Part shown: one piece after another, positions 7,563 to 15,771 of the stretch | Layout: the number at the start of each line of letters is the position of its first letter | Position numbering within the stretch: the stretch's first letter is position 1 | Assembly (NCBI GenBank): GCA_020847695.1 | Contig: JADLBP010000210.1 | Coordinates: 1-36,476, forward strand | DNA from: Planctomycetota bacterium | GTDB lineage: Bacteria > Planctomycetota > UBA1135 > GCA-002686595 | DNA: 36,476 bases | Direction of reading: 5' to 3' | Notes under the pieces: generated by a model | What the model saw: the letters and a program-made list of their open reading frames with translations, nothing else | What the model was told of the DNA's origin: nothing | Database searches by the model: none | Translations under genes and position numbers: made by a program

Positions 7563-9314
7563 ATGCTCCTGCACCCTCTTCGCGCGCTCGGCGCGCTCGT
7601 CACCCTGGCCGTCCTCCTCGTCGCCCGCGTCGCCGCCCAAGGCGGTGAGCTCAACGTCGCGAGCGAGATCCAAGCCAGCGTCCGCGCCCTGCGCGCGACC
7701 CAGGACCCGGTCACCGGCGCGTACGGCGGCGGCGTCGCCGGCACCGCGTGGGCGCTGCGCGCGTTCGCCGAATGTCCCGATCGCTATCGCGCCGGCGACG
7801 GACCGTGGGTCCGACGCGCGATGGAGTTCCTGGTGTCGAAGCAGGCGGCCGACGGCTCGATCGCCGACGCGAACGCCGCCGGCGAAGCGCGCGCGGAAGA
7901 AACGCGCCTCGCCGCCGCAGCGCTGACCGTGCTCGCCGACGCCAGCGTGCAGAAGCCGCTCGCGAAGACGCTCGAGCACCTCGGCAAGGCCGGCCTCAAG
8001 GGTCCGGGTTGGGACGCGGAGAGCGAGCCCGAGTCCGCGGAGAAGGCGACCGCGCTCGCCGCGCAACTCCTCGCCAAGCGCGGCGCCGACAAGCTCTTCG
8101 AAGGCCCGCGCGGCAAGGTGATCGAGACCGCGCAGGCGATCGTCACGCTCTCCGGTTGCGAGCGCGTGCTCGCGAAGAACCGCAAGAAGCCCGAGCCGAA
8201 GCCGGCGAACGCGCTGCCGCCGTTCGCGCCCGCGGACCGCGCCGCGGCGCTCGAAGCGATCCGCTCGGGCGCGAAGTTCCTCGCCTCGACCGGACCCGAC
8301 GGCAAGTTCGGCGCGCCGGGCTCGCCCGACGCCGGCATCACCGCGATGTGCGTCGCCGCGCTGCTGGTCGCGCCCGAGCCGCGCGATCCCGCGGTGCAAG
8401 CGTCGATCGACGGCGGGCTGAAGTGGCTGCTGTCCTTGCAGAAGCCCGACGGCTCGATCCACGACGGCAAGCTCGCGAACTACGTCACCAGCGCGTCGAT
8501 CATGGCGCTCTCGCGCGCCGGCCGAGCGCAGCACGAGCAAGCGATCGGCAAGGCGCGCGCGTTCCTGCAGACGCTGCAGATGGACGAAGGCGAAGGCTAC
8601 AGCGAAGGCGATCGCTACTACGGCGGCATCGGGTACGGCTCGACCGAACGTCCGGACCTCTCCAACCTGCAGATGGCGCTCGAAGCGCTGCACGACGCCG
8701 GTCTCGCCGAGAGCGACCCGACGTTCCAGAAGGCGATCCGCTTCCTGCAGCGCTGTCAGAACCGGTCGGAGTCGAGCGACGTCAAGATCGTCGACGGCGA
8801 GCTCACGATCGTCGCGGGCGACGACGGCGGCTCCGGTTACGCGCCGGGCGATTCGAAGGCGGGCTTCGTCGAGCTCCCCGACGGCCGCAAGATCCCGCGC
8901 TCGTACGGCTCGATGACCTACGCGCTGTTGAAGTGCATGATCTTCGCCGGGATCTCGAAGGACGATCCGCGCGTGCAGGCGGCGTTCGATTGGTGCCAGA
9001 AGAACTACACGCTCGACGTCAACCCGGGCTTCGTCGCCGGGCCGGATCCGACCGCGGCGTACCAGGGGCTCTTCTACTACTTCCACACGATGGCGCGCGC
9101 TCTCGACACGATGGGCACCGACACCCTGGTCGACGGCGCGGGCAAGACCCGCAACTGGCGCGCGGAGCTCTGCGGCCGGCTGGTTTCGATGCAGAGCAAG
9201 GTCGACAAGTCCTGGCTCAACCAGAACTCGCCGCGCTGGTTCGAGGGCAATCCGTTGCTCGCGACGTCCTACGCGCTGCTCGCGCTCGACTCGGCGTTGC
9301 CGAACGCGAACTGA
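7563..9314 (+). CDS. Secreted prenyltransferase/squalene-oxidase repeat protein
   Basis: The product has 583 residues with a signal peptide (hydrophobic residues 8-22, A-A before Gln26). The rest is alpha-alpha barrel repeats of the squalene-cyclase/terpene-cyclase fold, seen as recurring Q-x-P-D-G-S-I, T-A-W-A-L, and S-Y-G-S-M-T-Y-A-L-L-K and final A-T-S-Y-A-L-L-A-L segments. The Asp-rich DxDD acid motif of true squalene-hopene cyclases is not apparent, and export argues against a terpene substrate. Planctomycete genomes carry many such secreted proteins of unknown role, probably binding or scaffolding at the surface. ATG at 7563 is preferred because it opens directly into the signal peptide; an upstream GTG would add 18 polar residues. 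The gene ends 11 bases before the next start. Confidence 0.88.
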   Translation: MLLHPLRALGALVTLAVLLVARVAAQGGELNVASEIQASVRALRATQDPVTGAYGGGVAGTAWALRAFAECPDRYRAGDGPWVRRAMEFLVSKQAADGSIADANAAGEARAEETRLAAAALTVLADASVQKPLAKTLEHLGKAGLKGPGWDAESEPESAEKATALAAQLLAKRGADKLFEGPRGKVIETAQAIVTLSGCERVLAKNRKKPEPKPANALPPFAPADRAAALEAIRSGAKFLASTGPDGKFGAPGSPDAGITAMCVAALLVAPEPRDPAVQASIDGGLKWLLSLQKPDGSIHDGKLANYVTSASIMALSRAGRAQHEQAIGKARAFLQTLQMDEGEGYSEGDRYYGGIGYGSTERPDLSNLQMALEALHDAGLAESDPTFQKAIRFLQRCQNRSESSDVKIVDGELTIVAGDDGGSGYAPGDSKAGFVELPDGRKIPRSYGSMTYALLKCMIFAGISKDDPRVQAAFDWCQKNYTLDVNPGFVAGPDPTAAYQGLFYYFHTMARALDTMGTDTLVDGAGKTRNWRAELCGRLVSMQSKVDKSWLNQNSPRWFEGNPLLATSYALLALDSALPNAN

Positions 9315-9325
9315 CCGGACGCGAA

Positions 9326-10225
9326 ATGGCAGCCAAGAGCGTGCGGGTGTTCCGCGTCGTCGCCGGAGCGACGACGCGGTGGGTGCTCGAAGCGGACGGA
9401 CGCGCCCACGACCTCTCGGCGTGGCTCGCGGAGCACGAGCCCGCGCTCGGAGCCGACCTCGCGTCGCTCTTCGCGCGAGGCTTCTTCGAGCGCTCGAAGC
9501 TCGAGCGCGTGCTCGCGTCCGGCGCGCTGCGCGAGTGCGCCGCGCCTGGAGCGCGCGACGTCGCGGTGCCGGTCGATCCCGCGCAGGTCGGCAAGATCCT
9601 CGCGCTCGGGAAGAACTTCCGCGAGCACGCCGCCGAGTTCGGCGAGCAGGTCCCCGAGGAACCGCTCTTCTTCAACAAGCTGCCGGAGACGCTGGTCCCC
9701 CACCGCGCGATCGTCGCGCCGCCGGCGTGGTACGCGGCGCGCTTCGACCACGAGGCCGAGCTCTGCGTCGTCGTCTCGAAAGGCGGCAAGTCGATCCCGG
9801 CGGCGCGCGCGCTCGAGCACGTCGGCGGCTACACGGTCGCGAACGACCTGACGCTGCGCTCGTTGCAGGGCGCCGACCGCGAGAAGAAGTACCCTTGGTT
9901 CCGCGCGAAGAACTTCGACGGCGCGTGTCCGCTCGGACCTTGCTTCGTGCCGCGAGACTTCTTCGACCTCGCCGACGCGCGCGTCGAGGCGCGCGTCAAC
10001 GGCGTCGTGCGTCAGAGCGCGTCGACCAAGGACTTCGTCGTCGACGTCGCGCACGCGCTCGAGTTCGTCTCGAGCCACCTGACGCTCGCGCCGCTCGACC
10101 TGATCTTGATGGGCACGCCTTCGGGCGTCGGACCGCTCGCCGACGGCGACGAAGTGGTCTGCAGCGTGCAAGGGATCGGCGAGCTCGCGACGCGCGTCGC
10201 GCGCCCCGCCCCGATCAAGGCGTGA
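9326..10225 (+). CDS. Fumarylacetoacetate hydrolase family protein
   Basis: The product has 299 residues. FAH-family enzymes cleave or hydrate 2-oxo or beta-diketo acids with a divalent metal. Visible family blocks are I-L-A-L-G-K-N-F-R-E-H-A (substrate loop), F-D-H-E-A-E-L-C-V-V-V (the E-x-E metal ligands), G-Y-T-V-A-N-D-L-T (Asp ligand), W-F-R-A-K-N-F-D-G-A-C-P-L-G-P and M-G-T-P-S-G-V-G-P-L. All are in the expected order, so the enzyme should be active in the cytoplasm. The family covers fumarylpyruvate hydrolase, 2-hydroxyhepta-2,4-diene-1,7-dioate isomerase and oxaloacetate decarboxylase-like members; substrate cannot be chosen. It follows the squalene-repeat gene by 11 bases and overlaps the convergent SDR by 11 bases. 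Confidence 0.92.
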   Translation: MAAKSVRVFRVVAGATTRWVLEADGRAHDLSAWLAEHEPALGADLASLFARGFFERSKLERVLASGALRECAAPGARDVAVPVDPAQVGKILALGKNFREHAAEFGEQVPEEPLFFNKLPETLVPHRAIVAPPAWYAARFDHEAELCVVVSKGGKSIPAARALEHVGGYTVANDLTLRSLQGADREKKYPWFRAKNFDGACPLGPCFVPRDFFDLADARVEARVNGVVRQSASTKDFVVDVAHALEFVSSHLTLAPLDLILMGTPSGVGPLADGDEVVCSVQGIGELATRVARPAPIKA

Positions 10226-10934
10226 AGCCGCCGCCGACCTCGAGGTTGGCGCCGGTGACGTAGCCGGCTTCGTCGGAGACGAGCCAAGCGACCGCCGCCG
10301 CGATCTCCTCGGGCGTGCCGAAACGACCGAGCGGCACCTTCGCCGCGAGCTTGGGGTCGAACGTCTCGTCGGCCGCGTGCGGATGCGGGATCACGCCCGG
10401 CGAAACGACGTTGACGCGCACTCCGTGGCGCCCTTCTTCGGCGGCGAGCGACCGCGCGAGCACGATCAGCGCCGACTTGGCGGCCGCGTACGCCGCCATC
10501 TCGCGCTTCGCGCGCAGGCCTTCGAGCCCGGTGCAACCGAAGAAGACCAGCGAGCCCTTCGACGCGCGTAGCGCGGCGCGAGCGGCGCGAGCGACCAGGA
10601 ACGCGCTCTCGACGTTGTTCGACAACAGTCGGCGCAGCGTCGCGGGCGCGCACTCGGCGAGCGGACCGCTCTCGTACTCGCCGACGGCGTGCACGACGGT
10701 GTCGAGCCGGCCTTCGCGCGCGATCAGCGTCTCGATCAAGCCGACGACGTCCGGCTCGTGCTCGCAATCGCAGCGCAACGCGTTCGCGCCGAACTCGGCC
10801 TGGGCCGCGCGCGAGCTCTCGTTCTCGCTGCGCCAGGCGACGTAGACCTCGTCGCCGCGTCGGGCGAGCTCGCGCGCGACGGCGAGCCCGAGCCCGCGGG
10901 CGCCGCCGGTGACCAACGCGACTTTCTCTTGCAC
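10215..10934 (-). CDS. SDR-family oxidoreductase
   Basis: The 239-residue product is a classical short-chain dehydrogenase with a Rossmann opening V-T-G-G-A-R-G-L-G (residues 8-16), N-N-V at 106-108, Y149-A-A-A-K153, and V-N-V-V-S-P-G-V-I after it. The C-terminal G-A-N-L-E-V-G-G-G-F is like FabG and related NADPH reductases. The Ser that normally lies about 13 residues before the catalytic Tyr is replaced in the stretch G133-C-T-G136, leaving Thr135 as the nearest hydroxyl. The substrate is not predictable. It overlaps the FAH-family stop by 11 bases tail to tail. It is divergent from a small membrane protein. Confidence 0.88.
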   Translation of the reverse strand: MQEKVALVTGGARGLGLAVARELARRGDEVYVAWRSENESSRAAQAEFGANALRCDCEHEPDVVGLIETLIAREGRLDTVVHAVGEYESGPLAECAPATLRRLLSNNVESAFLVARAARAALRASKGSLVFFGCTGLEGLRAKREMAAYAAAKSALIVLARSLAAEEGRHGVRVNVVSPGVIPHPHAADETFDPKLAAKVPLGRFGTPEEIAAAVAWLVSDEAGYVTGANLEVGGGFTP

Positions 10935-11124
10935 GCGGCCAGCCTAACAACGCCGAGCGCCTCGGCGATCCGCGAGCGCGCCGAGCCCGACGGATCGCGT
11001 TCGAGGGGCTCATCGCGCAGCCGCGCCGTTGCCCACCGAGCCGGGCGTGCGGCGCGCGGTGGATCGCGGACGGGCCCGCCGACGGATGGCCGGATCGGAG
11101 CGGTCGCTCTAGACTCGCAGGCGC
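10935..11124. other. Divergent intergenic region with a short dyad
   Basis: No gene is seen. A perfect 7-bp inverted repeat with a 3-base loop (10951-10957 and 10961-10967) lies 17 bases upstream of the SDR start on the minus strand. It could be an operator or leader hairpin. No promoter consensus can be picked out. Confidence 0.3.
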
Positions 11125-11652
11125 ATGCGAGCGATTTCGAGCTCACACCCGCCGCGCCTCGCGACCTGGACGGGTCGGGCGCCGCGCGTCCCGAGCGAGC
11201 TGCTCGTCTTCGGTTGGTTCTCGGTCGCGTTTCAGCTCGGGCTCGCGAGCTTCTTGCTCGCGCAGTGGCTGCGCGGACGCGCGTCTCCGGAGCTCCTCCT
11301 CGCGTCGATCTGCCTGTTCGCCGCGCTGAAGGATCTCCGTCCGCTCTCGCGCGGCCGCGGTCGCTCGCGCGGCGCGTACACTGGTCTGTGCGGCCTCGCG
11401 ATCGGTCTCGGCGCGCTGTACGTAGCCCTGTGCGGCGCGGCGCTGCTCGCCGGAGCTCGCGCGGGCTCGGGACTCGACGCGCGAACGCTGGTGGGCCTCG
11501 TGTTCGCGAGCGCCGGCCTCGCGCTCGGTCTCTGGCTCGCGCGCCTGCTGCGCCGACCCGACGTCGCGCTCTACTTCGCGCACTTCGAACGCCGCGAGCT
11601 GCGGCGCAAGCGCCTCGCGAGCCGACCCGCCGCCGTCGCGGCGCCGGGCTAG
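11125..11652 (+). CDS. Small integral membrane protein, unknown function
   Basis: The 175-residue product is not one I recognise. It has four likely transmembrane helices (about residues 27-49, 58-69 with a weak hydrophobic core, 85-108 and 120-140), a polar N-terminus, and a basic C-terminal tail after residue 145 (R-R-x-E-L-R-R-K-R). Charge distribution suggests cytoplasmic ends. The codon pattern matches its neighbours. It is followed 75 bases later by another small membrane protein in the same direction, which may be in the same transcript. Confidence 0.6.
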   Translation: MRAISSSHPPRLATWTGRAPRVPSELLVFGWFSVAFQLGLASFLLAQWLRGRASPELLLASICLFAALKDLRPLSRGRGRSRGAYTGLCGLAIGLGALYVALCGAALLAGARAGSGLDARTLVGLVFASAGLALGLWLARLLRRPDVALYFAHFERRELRRKRLASRPAAVAAPG

Positions 11653-11727
11653 CGCGTTCGAGCGCCGTCCGTTCGCTTCGCGAGCGACGTACGTTGGAAC
11701 CCTGACCGCCCGCTTCCCGCTCCCACG

Positions 11728-12207
11728 ATGACCGCCGAGCCCTCGAACGACCCGCCGACCGTCGCCGCCGACGGCGAGCGTCCGCGGACGCCGCGACAAC
11801 TGGTGGTCATCGACTGGATCGCGCTCGTGCTGGTCGGCGTGCTGCTCGCCGCGCTCGGCGTCGAGCTCGTGCTCGGCGCTCGGAGCGACACGCGTTGGGC
11901 CCGATTCGTCTCGGTCGCGCAGCACTCCTTCCACGTCGTCCCGCTCGCGTGGTTCCTCTGGAACGTCGTGCGAGGCCGCCGACGTCGCTCGCCGGGCGTG
12001 TACTGGTGCGCGATCTTCGTGCTCGCGATCGGCGGCTGTTTCGCTCTCGCGTTCGCCGCGAGAGCCTTCCAAGAAGGCGAGCACACCTCCGCGCTGCTCG
12101 CGCTCGGCAGCGCGTTGCTGTGCGCCATCTGGGTTCCGGTGCTCGGCTACAGCCTGGCGCTCGGCGGCGGACGACGCACGCTCGAGAGCCCCGGGGGGCG
12201 CGGCTAG
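11728..12207 (+). CDS. Small integral membrane protein, unknown function
   Basis: The 159-residue product has a polar N-terminus of about 25 residues and four hydrophobic helices (about 27-50, 64-80, 92-110 and 120-145). Between helices two and three is a basic loop R-G-R-R-R-R-S. I do not recognise the family. The ATG is preceded by a C-rich stretch with no ribosome site, like many genes here. It is convergent with the signal peptidase gene, with 43 bases between the stops. Confidence 0.62.
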   Translation: MTAEPSNDPPTVAADGERPRTPRQLVVIDWIALVLVGVLLAALGVELVLGARSDTRWARFVSVAQHSFHVVPLAWFLWNVVRGRRRRSPGVYWCAIFVLAIGGCFALAFAARAFQEGEHTSALLALGSALLCAIWVPVLGYSLALGGGRRTLESPGGRG

Positions 12208-12250
12208 TCGCGGCGAGCCACTCCGGTCGCGACGCGCGCCGCGGGCTCTC

Positions 12251-13057
12251 TCAGCGCACCGCGCCGGCGCGGTCGAAGGGCCACAAGCGCACCTCGACGC
12301 GGCCGCGCACGTACTCGGCGGGCACCTGGCCGAAGTCGCGGCTGTCCGACGAACGCGGGCGGTTGTCGCCGAGCACGAAGAAGTGCGCCGGCTTGACGCG
12401 CGTCGCCGAGCGCGAGAGCGGATCGGCATCGGAGACGTACGGTTCGTCCAGCGCGACGCCGTTGACCCAGACGACTCCGGACTCGATCACGACCTCGTCG
12501 CCGGGCAGGCCGATCACGCGCTTGATGTAGTCGACGCTCGGATCGAGCGGGTACTTGAGCACCACCACATCGCCGCGCTCGACCTGGCCGAACAGGTACG
12601 CGAACGGATCGATCACGATGCGATCGCCGTCGTGGATGCCTGGCTGCATCGAGCTCCCGCGCACCACCGACAGGTTGAACAAGAGGAAATGCGCGACGGT
12701 GAACGCGAGCGACGCCTGCACGAGGAACGCGATGCTGATGCGCGCCTGGAAGAGCCCGCGCACGCGGCGCACCGCGCGCTGGAGCAGGTTGTAGCGCGGC
12801 TCGGCCGACGCGCGCTCCGCGACGCCGAGCGTCGGCGGATCGAGGAAGAGCCCCTCGGGCTCCGGGGTGCGCGCGGCGTGCGGCGGCACCGCGAACAGCG
12901 TCGAGAGCCGCCCGGCGTTCCCCGCGAGCCCGTCGCTCGTCTCCCGCGTCTTGGCTGGCGCGCGCGTCGGCAGCGCGGACCCCGGAGCCGCCGCGGACGC
13001 TCCGCGCGCGTCGGCGGCGGGCGTGCGTGCAGCTTCGTCGAGCTCCTGCTCCTGCAT
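12251..13057 (-). CDS. lepB: Signal peptidase I
   Basis: Type I signal peptidase removes Sec and Tat signal peptides at the outer face of the inner membrane by a Ser-Lys dyad. The 268-residue product has S-S136-M-Q-P with the catalytic Ser, Y-I-K179-R-V-I-G-L-P-G-D with the general-base Lys, and L-G-D-N-R-P-R-S-S-D-S-R-D-F-G as the conserved late box. One transmembrane helix lies at about 108-131. The first 100 residues are a low-complexity Ala/Pro/Arg-rich tail, probably cytoplasmic, ending in a basic stretch; this is longer than in typical family members. The gene is alone on this strand, divergent from the S9 peptidase gene. Confidence 0.95.
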   Translation of the reverse strand: MQEQELDEAARTPAADARGASAAAPGSALPTRAPAKTRETSDGLAGNAGRLSTLFAVPPHAARTPEPEGLFLDPPTLGVAERASAEPRYNLLQRAVRRVRGLFQARISIAFLVQASLAFTVAHFLLFNLSVVRGSSMQPGIHDGDRIVIDPFAYLFGQVERGDVVVLKYPLDPSVDYIKRVIGLPGDEVVIESGVVWVNGVALDEPYVSDADPLSRSATRVKPAHFFVLGDNRPRSSDSRDFGQVPAEYVRGRVEVRLWPFDRAGAVR

Positions 13058-13168
13058 GCGCTGCTTATCGGGAGCGACCGGCTCGCACCCTTAGCGACCG
13101 CCGCGCTCGGAAAGAGGCACGCAAGGGGCGTTTCGCGGTCCCGCGCGAAGCCGTAGCCTCTTGGTCCC

Positions 13169-15766
13169 ATGCCGGACGCCCCCATCCCGCATCGCGTGCC
13201 CCGCGCGTCGGCCCGGTCCGCCGTCCCGACGGCGCTCGCGCGCCTCGGCCTGCTCGCGGCGCTCGCGTTCGCGCCCTTCGGGCTCGGCTGCCGCGCTCCC
13301 GAAAGCGGGTCGAGCGCGACCGCCGCCGCCGCGCTGCCGACGCTCGAGGACATTTTCTTCCTGCCCGGTCCCCAGGGACGGCCGCCCAGCCTCGAGTCGC
13401 TGTCCGCGGACGGTCGGTGGGCGTTCGTGCGCTGGTCGCCTCTGGTCACCAAGCCCGACGGCTCGCGCGCCTTCGAGGACGGCGACGCGTCGCGCTTCGT
13501 GCGCACCGATCGCGCGGTGGTCGGCGAGGGCGTCGGCGAGTCCGCGCGCGCTCTCTTCGCGTTGCTCGCACCGACGACCGAGCCCGCGGAGAAAGCGCGC
13601 GTGCCGCCGCGCGAGTGGAGCAAGCGCGGCCATCGGCTCGCGCTCGCGCGCGACACCGAGCTCTGGATCGCCGACGCGCCGAGCGACGCGACCGGCGTCG
13701 CGCATTGGCGCGCGCGCCGCATCTACGTCGATCCGCCGAAGGAAGCCGAGCCCGACGCGCCGCGGCTCGAGCGCGTCGCCTCGCTGCGCTTCTCCGACGA
13801 CGACTCCGAGCTCGTCGTCGACAACGGCAAGGAGACGTACGCGTTCGCGATCGCGCACGATCTCGACGCGCTCGCCGAACGCCCGCTCTCCGAGGCGCGC
13901 TGCCTGACCGCCGAGCTCGAGCAGGCGACCGGCGACGTCGAGCTCGCGCGCGATCGCTCGGTAGCGTTCTCCGCGCGCGCCGCGTTCGAGCTCGAGGCGA
14001 GCGCGGTCGTCCCCGACGGCGACTCGCCGCCTACGGCCGCGCCGCCGCGGCGCAAGGGCCAGATCCTGTTCGTGCGCGAGCATCGCGCGGTCGAGCTCGA
14101 GGGCTTCGCCGACCTCGCCGAGCGCGAGGACGTCAGCCTCTCGCCCGACGGTCGGTTCGTGCTGGCGGAGAAGGTCGAGCGCGTCGACGAGCAGCCGCGC
14201 CAACTGATCCCCGACTACCTCTCGACGCGCGTCAGCACCCACGAAGCACGGCGCGATCGGGCGGAAGACCGCTTCCCGCCTCGCGAGCTGCTGGTGTGGA
14301 GCACCGCGGACGGCAAGGCGCATCCGCTGGAGCTCCCCGGCGGTCCGATGCGCATGACCCACCACCTCGGGTGGTCGAAGGATCCGGCGCACGGCGCGCT
14401 GTACGTCTTCACGCGCACCAGCGAGGACTGGAAGACGTTCGAGGTGTGGCGGTGGACCGACGCGGGCGCCGCGTTGCTCTTCAGCGACCACGACGACGCC
14501 TGGTACGACGGCCCGTCGGTCGGCGCGCGCTGGAGCGGCGACGGTACGCGCGTGATCGTCGGCTCCGAGGCGACGCCGCGCTCGTCCACGCCGGGGCGCT
14601 GCCAACTTTTTTCTCTCGACCCCGCGACCGGCGTGCTGCGCCAATTGACCAGCGTGCGGGGCGAGGTCGACGCGTTCGACGTCGCGCGCGACGGCTCGCT
14701 CGCGTTCCTGGCGAGCGACGGCGACCCGACGCGGCGCGTGCTCGGTTTCTGCAACGCGGCGATGGTGCGCGGCGACGCGGGCGCGAGTTCGTTCCTCGTC
14801 CCGACGCCGACGGGGTTCCTGAGCGCGCTGTCGCTCGCCGAGGAAGGCACGCGCGCGACGTTCCGGCGACACACGCTCGGCCATCCGGCGGAGATCTGGT
14901 CGGTCGAGCTCTCCGAGCACGCGCACGCCGTGCAGCTCAGCGACACCGCGCCTCGCGCGTTCGTCGAGAGTCCGCGCATCCTCCCCGAGGTCTTCACCGC
15001 GACGTCGCGCGACGGCTCGCGGGTGTGGAGCCACGTCTACCTGCCGCGTTCGACGTCGGTCGCGCACCCGGACCGCGCCCGGCCGTGCGTCGTCTTCATC
15101 CACGGCGCGGGCTACCTGCAGAACGTCACCGACTCGATGACCGAGTACGAGCCGAACCTGACGTTCCACTCTCGCCTCGCCGAGCAGGGTTACGTCGTCG
15201 TCGACGTCGATTACCGCGGCAGCTCGGGCTACGGGCGGCGCTTCCGCGCCGACGTGCACCTGCGGCTCGGCGAGCTCGAGCTCCAGGATCTCCACGCGGT
15301 GCTCGACGAGCTCGCGGATCGCGGCGTGATCGACTCCGCGCGCGTCGGCTGCTACGGCGGCTCGTACGGCGGCTTCTTGACGTTGATGGCGCTCTTCACC
15401 GAGCCCGGCAAGTGGCGCTGCGGCGCCGCGCTGCGCTCGGTGACCGACTGGCGGAGCTACCACCCGTCGTACACGCAACCGCGTCTCGGCCGGCCTTCGG
15501 AGAACGAGGAGGTCTACGAGCGCTGCTCGCCGATCGATCTCGCCGAAGGACTGCGCGATCCGCTGCTGATCCTGCACGGCATGCAGGACTCCAACGTCTT
15601 CGCGCAGGACTCGATCCGCTTGATCGAGCGCCTGATCGATCTCGGGAAGGAGTTCGACGCGATGCTCTATCCGAGCCAAGATCACGCGTTCACCGACGGC
15701 CGACACTGGGTCGACGAGTACCGCCGGATCGAGCGACTGATGAAGCAACACCTCGGGGAACCTTGA
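13169..15766 (+). CDS. Prolyl oligopeptidase family (S9) lipoprotein
   Basis: The 865-residue product has an N-terminal hydrophobic segment ending in a lipobox, G-L-G-C41, so it should be a lipid-anchored exported protein. The middle (about 60-580) is a beta-propeller-like region with repeated S-x-D-G-R and W-S-x-D motifs, as in S9B/S9C peptidases. The C-terminal alpha/beta hydrolase domain carries G-G-S732-Y-G-G, Asp807 in H-G-M-Q-D, and His839 in S-Q-D-H-A-F, a complete catalytic triad. Such enzymes cut short peptides, often after proline (dipeptidyl-peptidase IV-like or acylaminoacyl-like). The stop overlaps a possible TTG start of the next gene, an M24 aminopeptidase, so the two probably form an operon for extracytoplasmic peptide breakdown. 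Confidence 0.92.
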   Translation: MPDAPIPHRVPRASARSAVPTALARLGLLAALAFAPFGLGCRAPESGSSATAAAALPTLEDIFFLPGPQGRPPSLESLSADGRWAFVRWSPLVTKPDGSRAFEDGDASRFVRTDRAVVGEGVGESARALFALLAPTTEPAEKARVPPREWSKRGHRLALARDTELWIADAPSDATGVAHWRARRIYVDPPKEAEPDAPRLERVASLRFSDDDSELVVDNGKETYAFAIAHDLDALAERPLSEARCLTAELEQATGDVELARDRSVAFSARAAFELEASAVVPDGDSPPTAAPPRRKGQILFVREHRAVELEGFADLAEREDVSLSPDGRFVLAEKVERVDEQPRQLIPDYLSTRVSTHEARRDRAEDRFPPRELLVWSTADGKAHPLELPGGPMRMTHHLGWSKDPAHGALYVFTRTSEDWKTFEVWRWTDAGAALLFSDHDDAWYDGPSVGARWSGDGTRVIVGSEATPRSSTPGRCQLFSLDPATGVLRQLTSVRGEVDAFDVARDGSLAFLASDGDPTRRVLGFCNAAMVRGDAGASSFLVPTPTGFLSALSLAEEGTRATFRRHTLGHPAEIWSVELSEHAHAVQLSDTAPRAFVESPRILPEVFTATSRDGSRVWSHVYLPRSTSVAHPDRARPCVVFIHGAGYLQNVTDSMTEYEPNLTFHSRLAEQGYVVVDVDYRGSSGYGRRFRADVHLRLGELELQDLHAVLDELADRGVIDSARVGCYGGSYGGFLTLMALFTEPGKWRCGAALRSVTDWRSYHPSYTQPRLGRPSENEEVYERCSPIDLAEGLRDPLLILHGMQDSNVFAQDSIRLIERLIDLGKEFDAMLYPSQDHAFTDGRHWVDEYRRIERLMKQHLGEP

Positions 15767-15771
15767 AGCCG

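Noticed and set aside
13027-15771. Long plus-strand frame upstream of the M24 peptidase, continuous with it
   Set aside because: It is an Arg/Ala-rich shadow of the S9 peptidase in another frame. The real M24 gene begins at 15772 with a twin-arginine signal.
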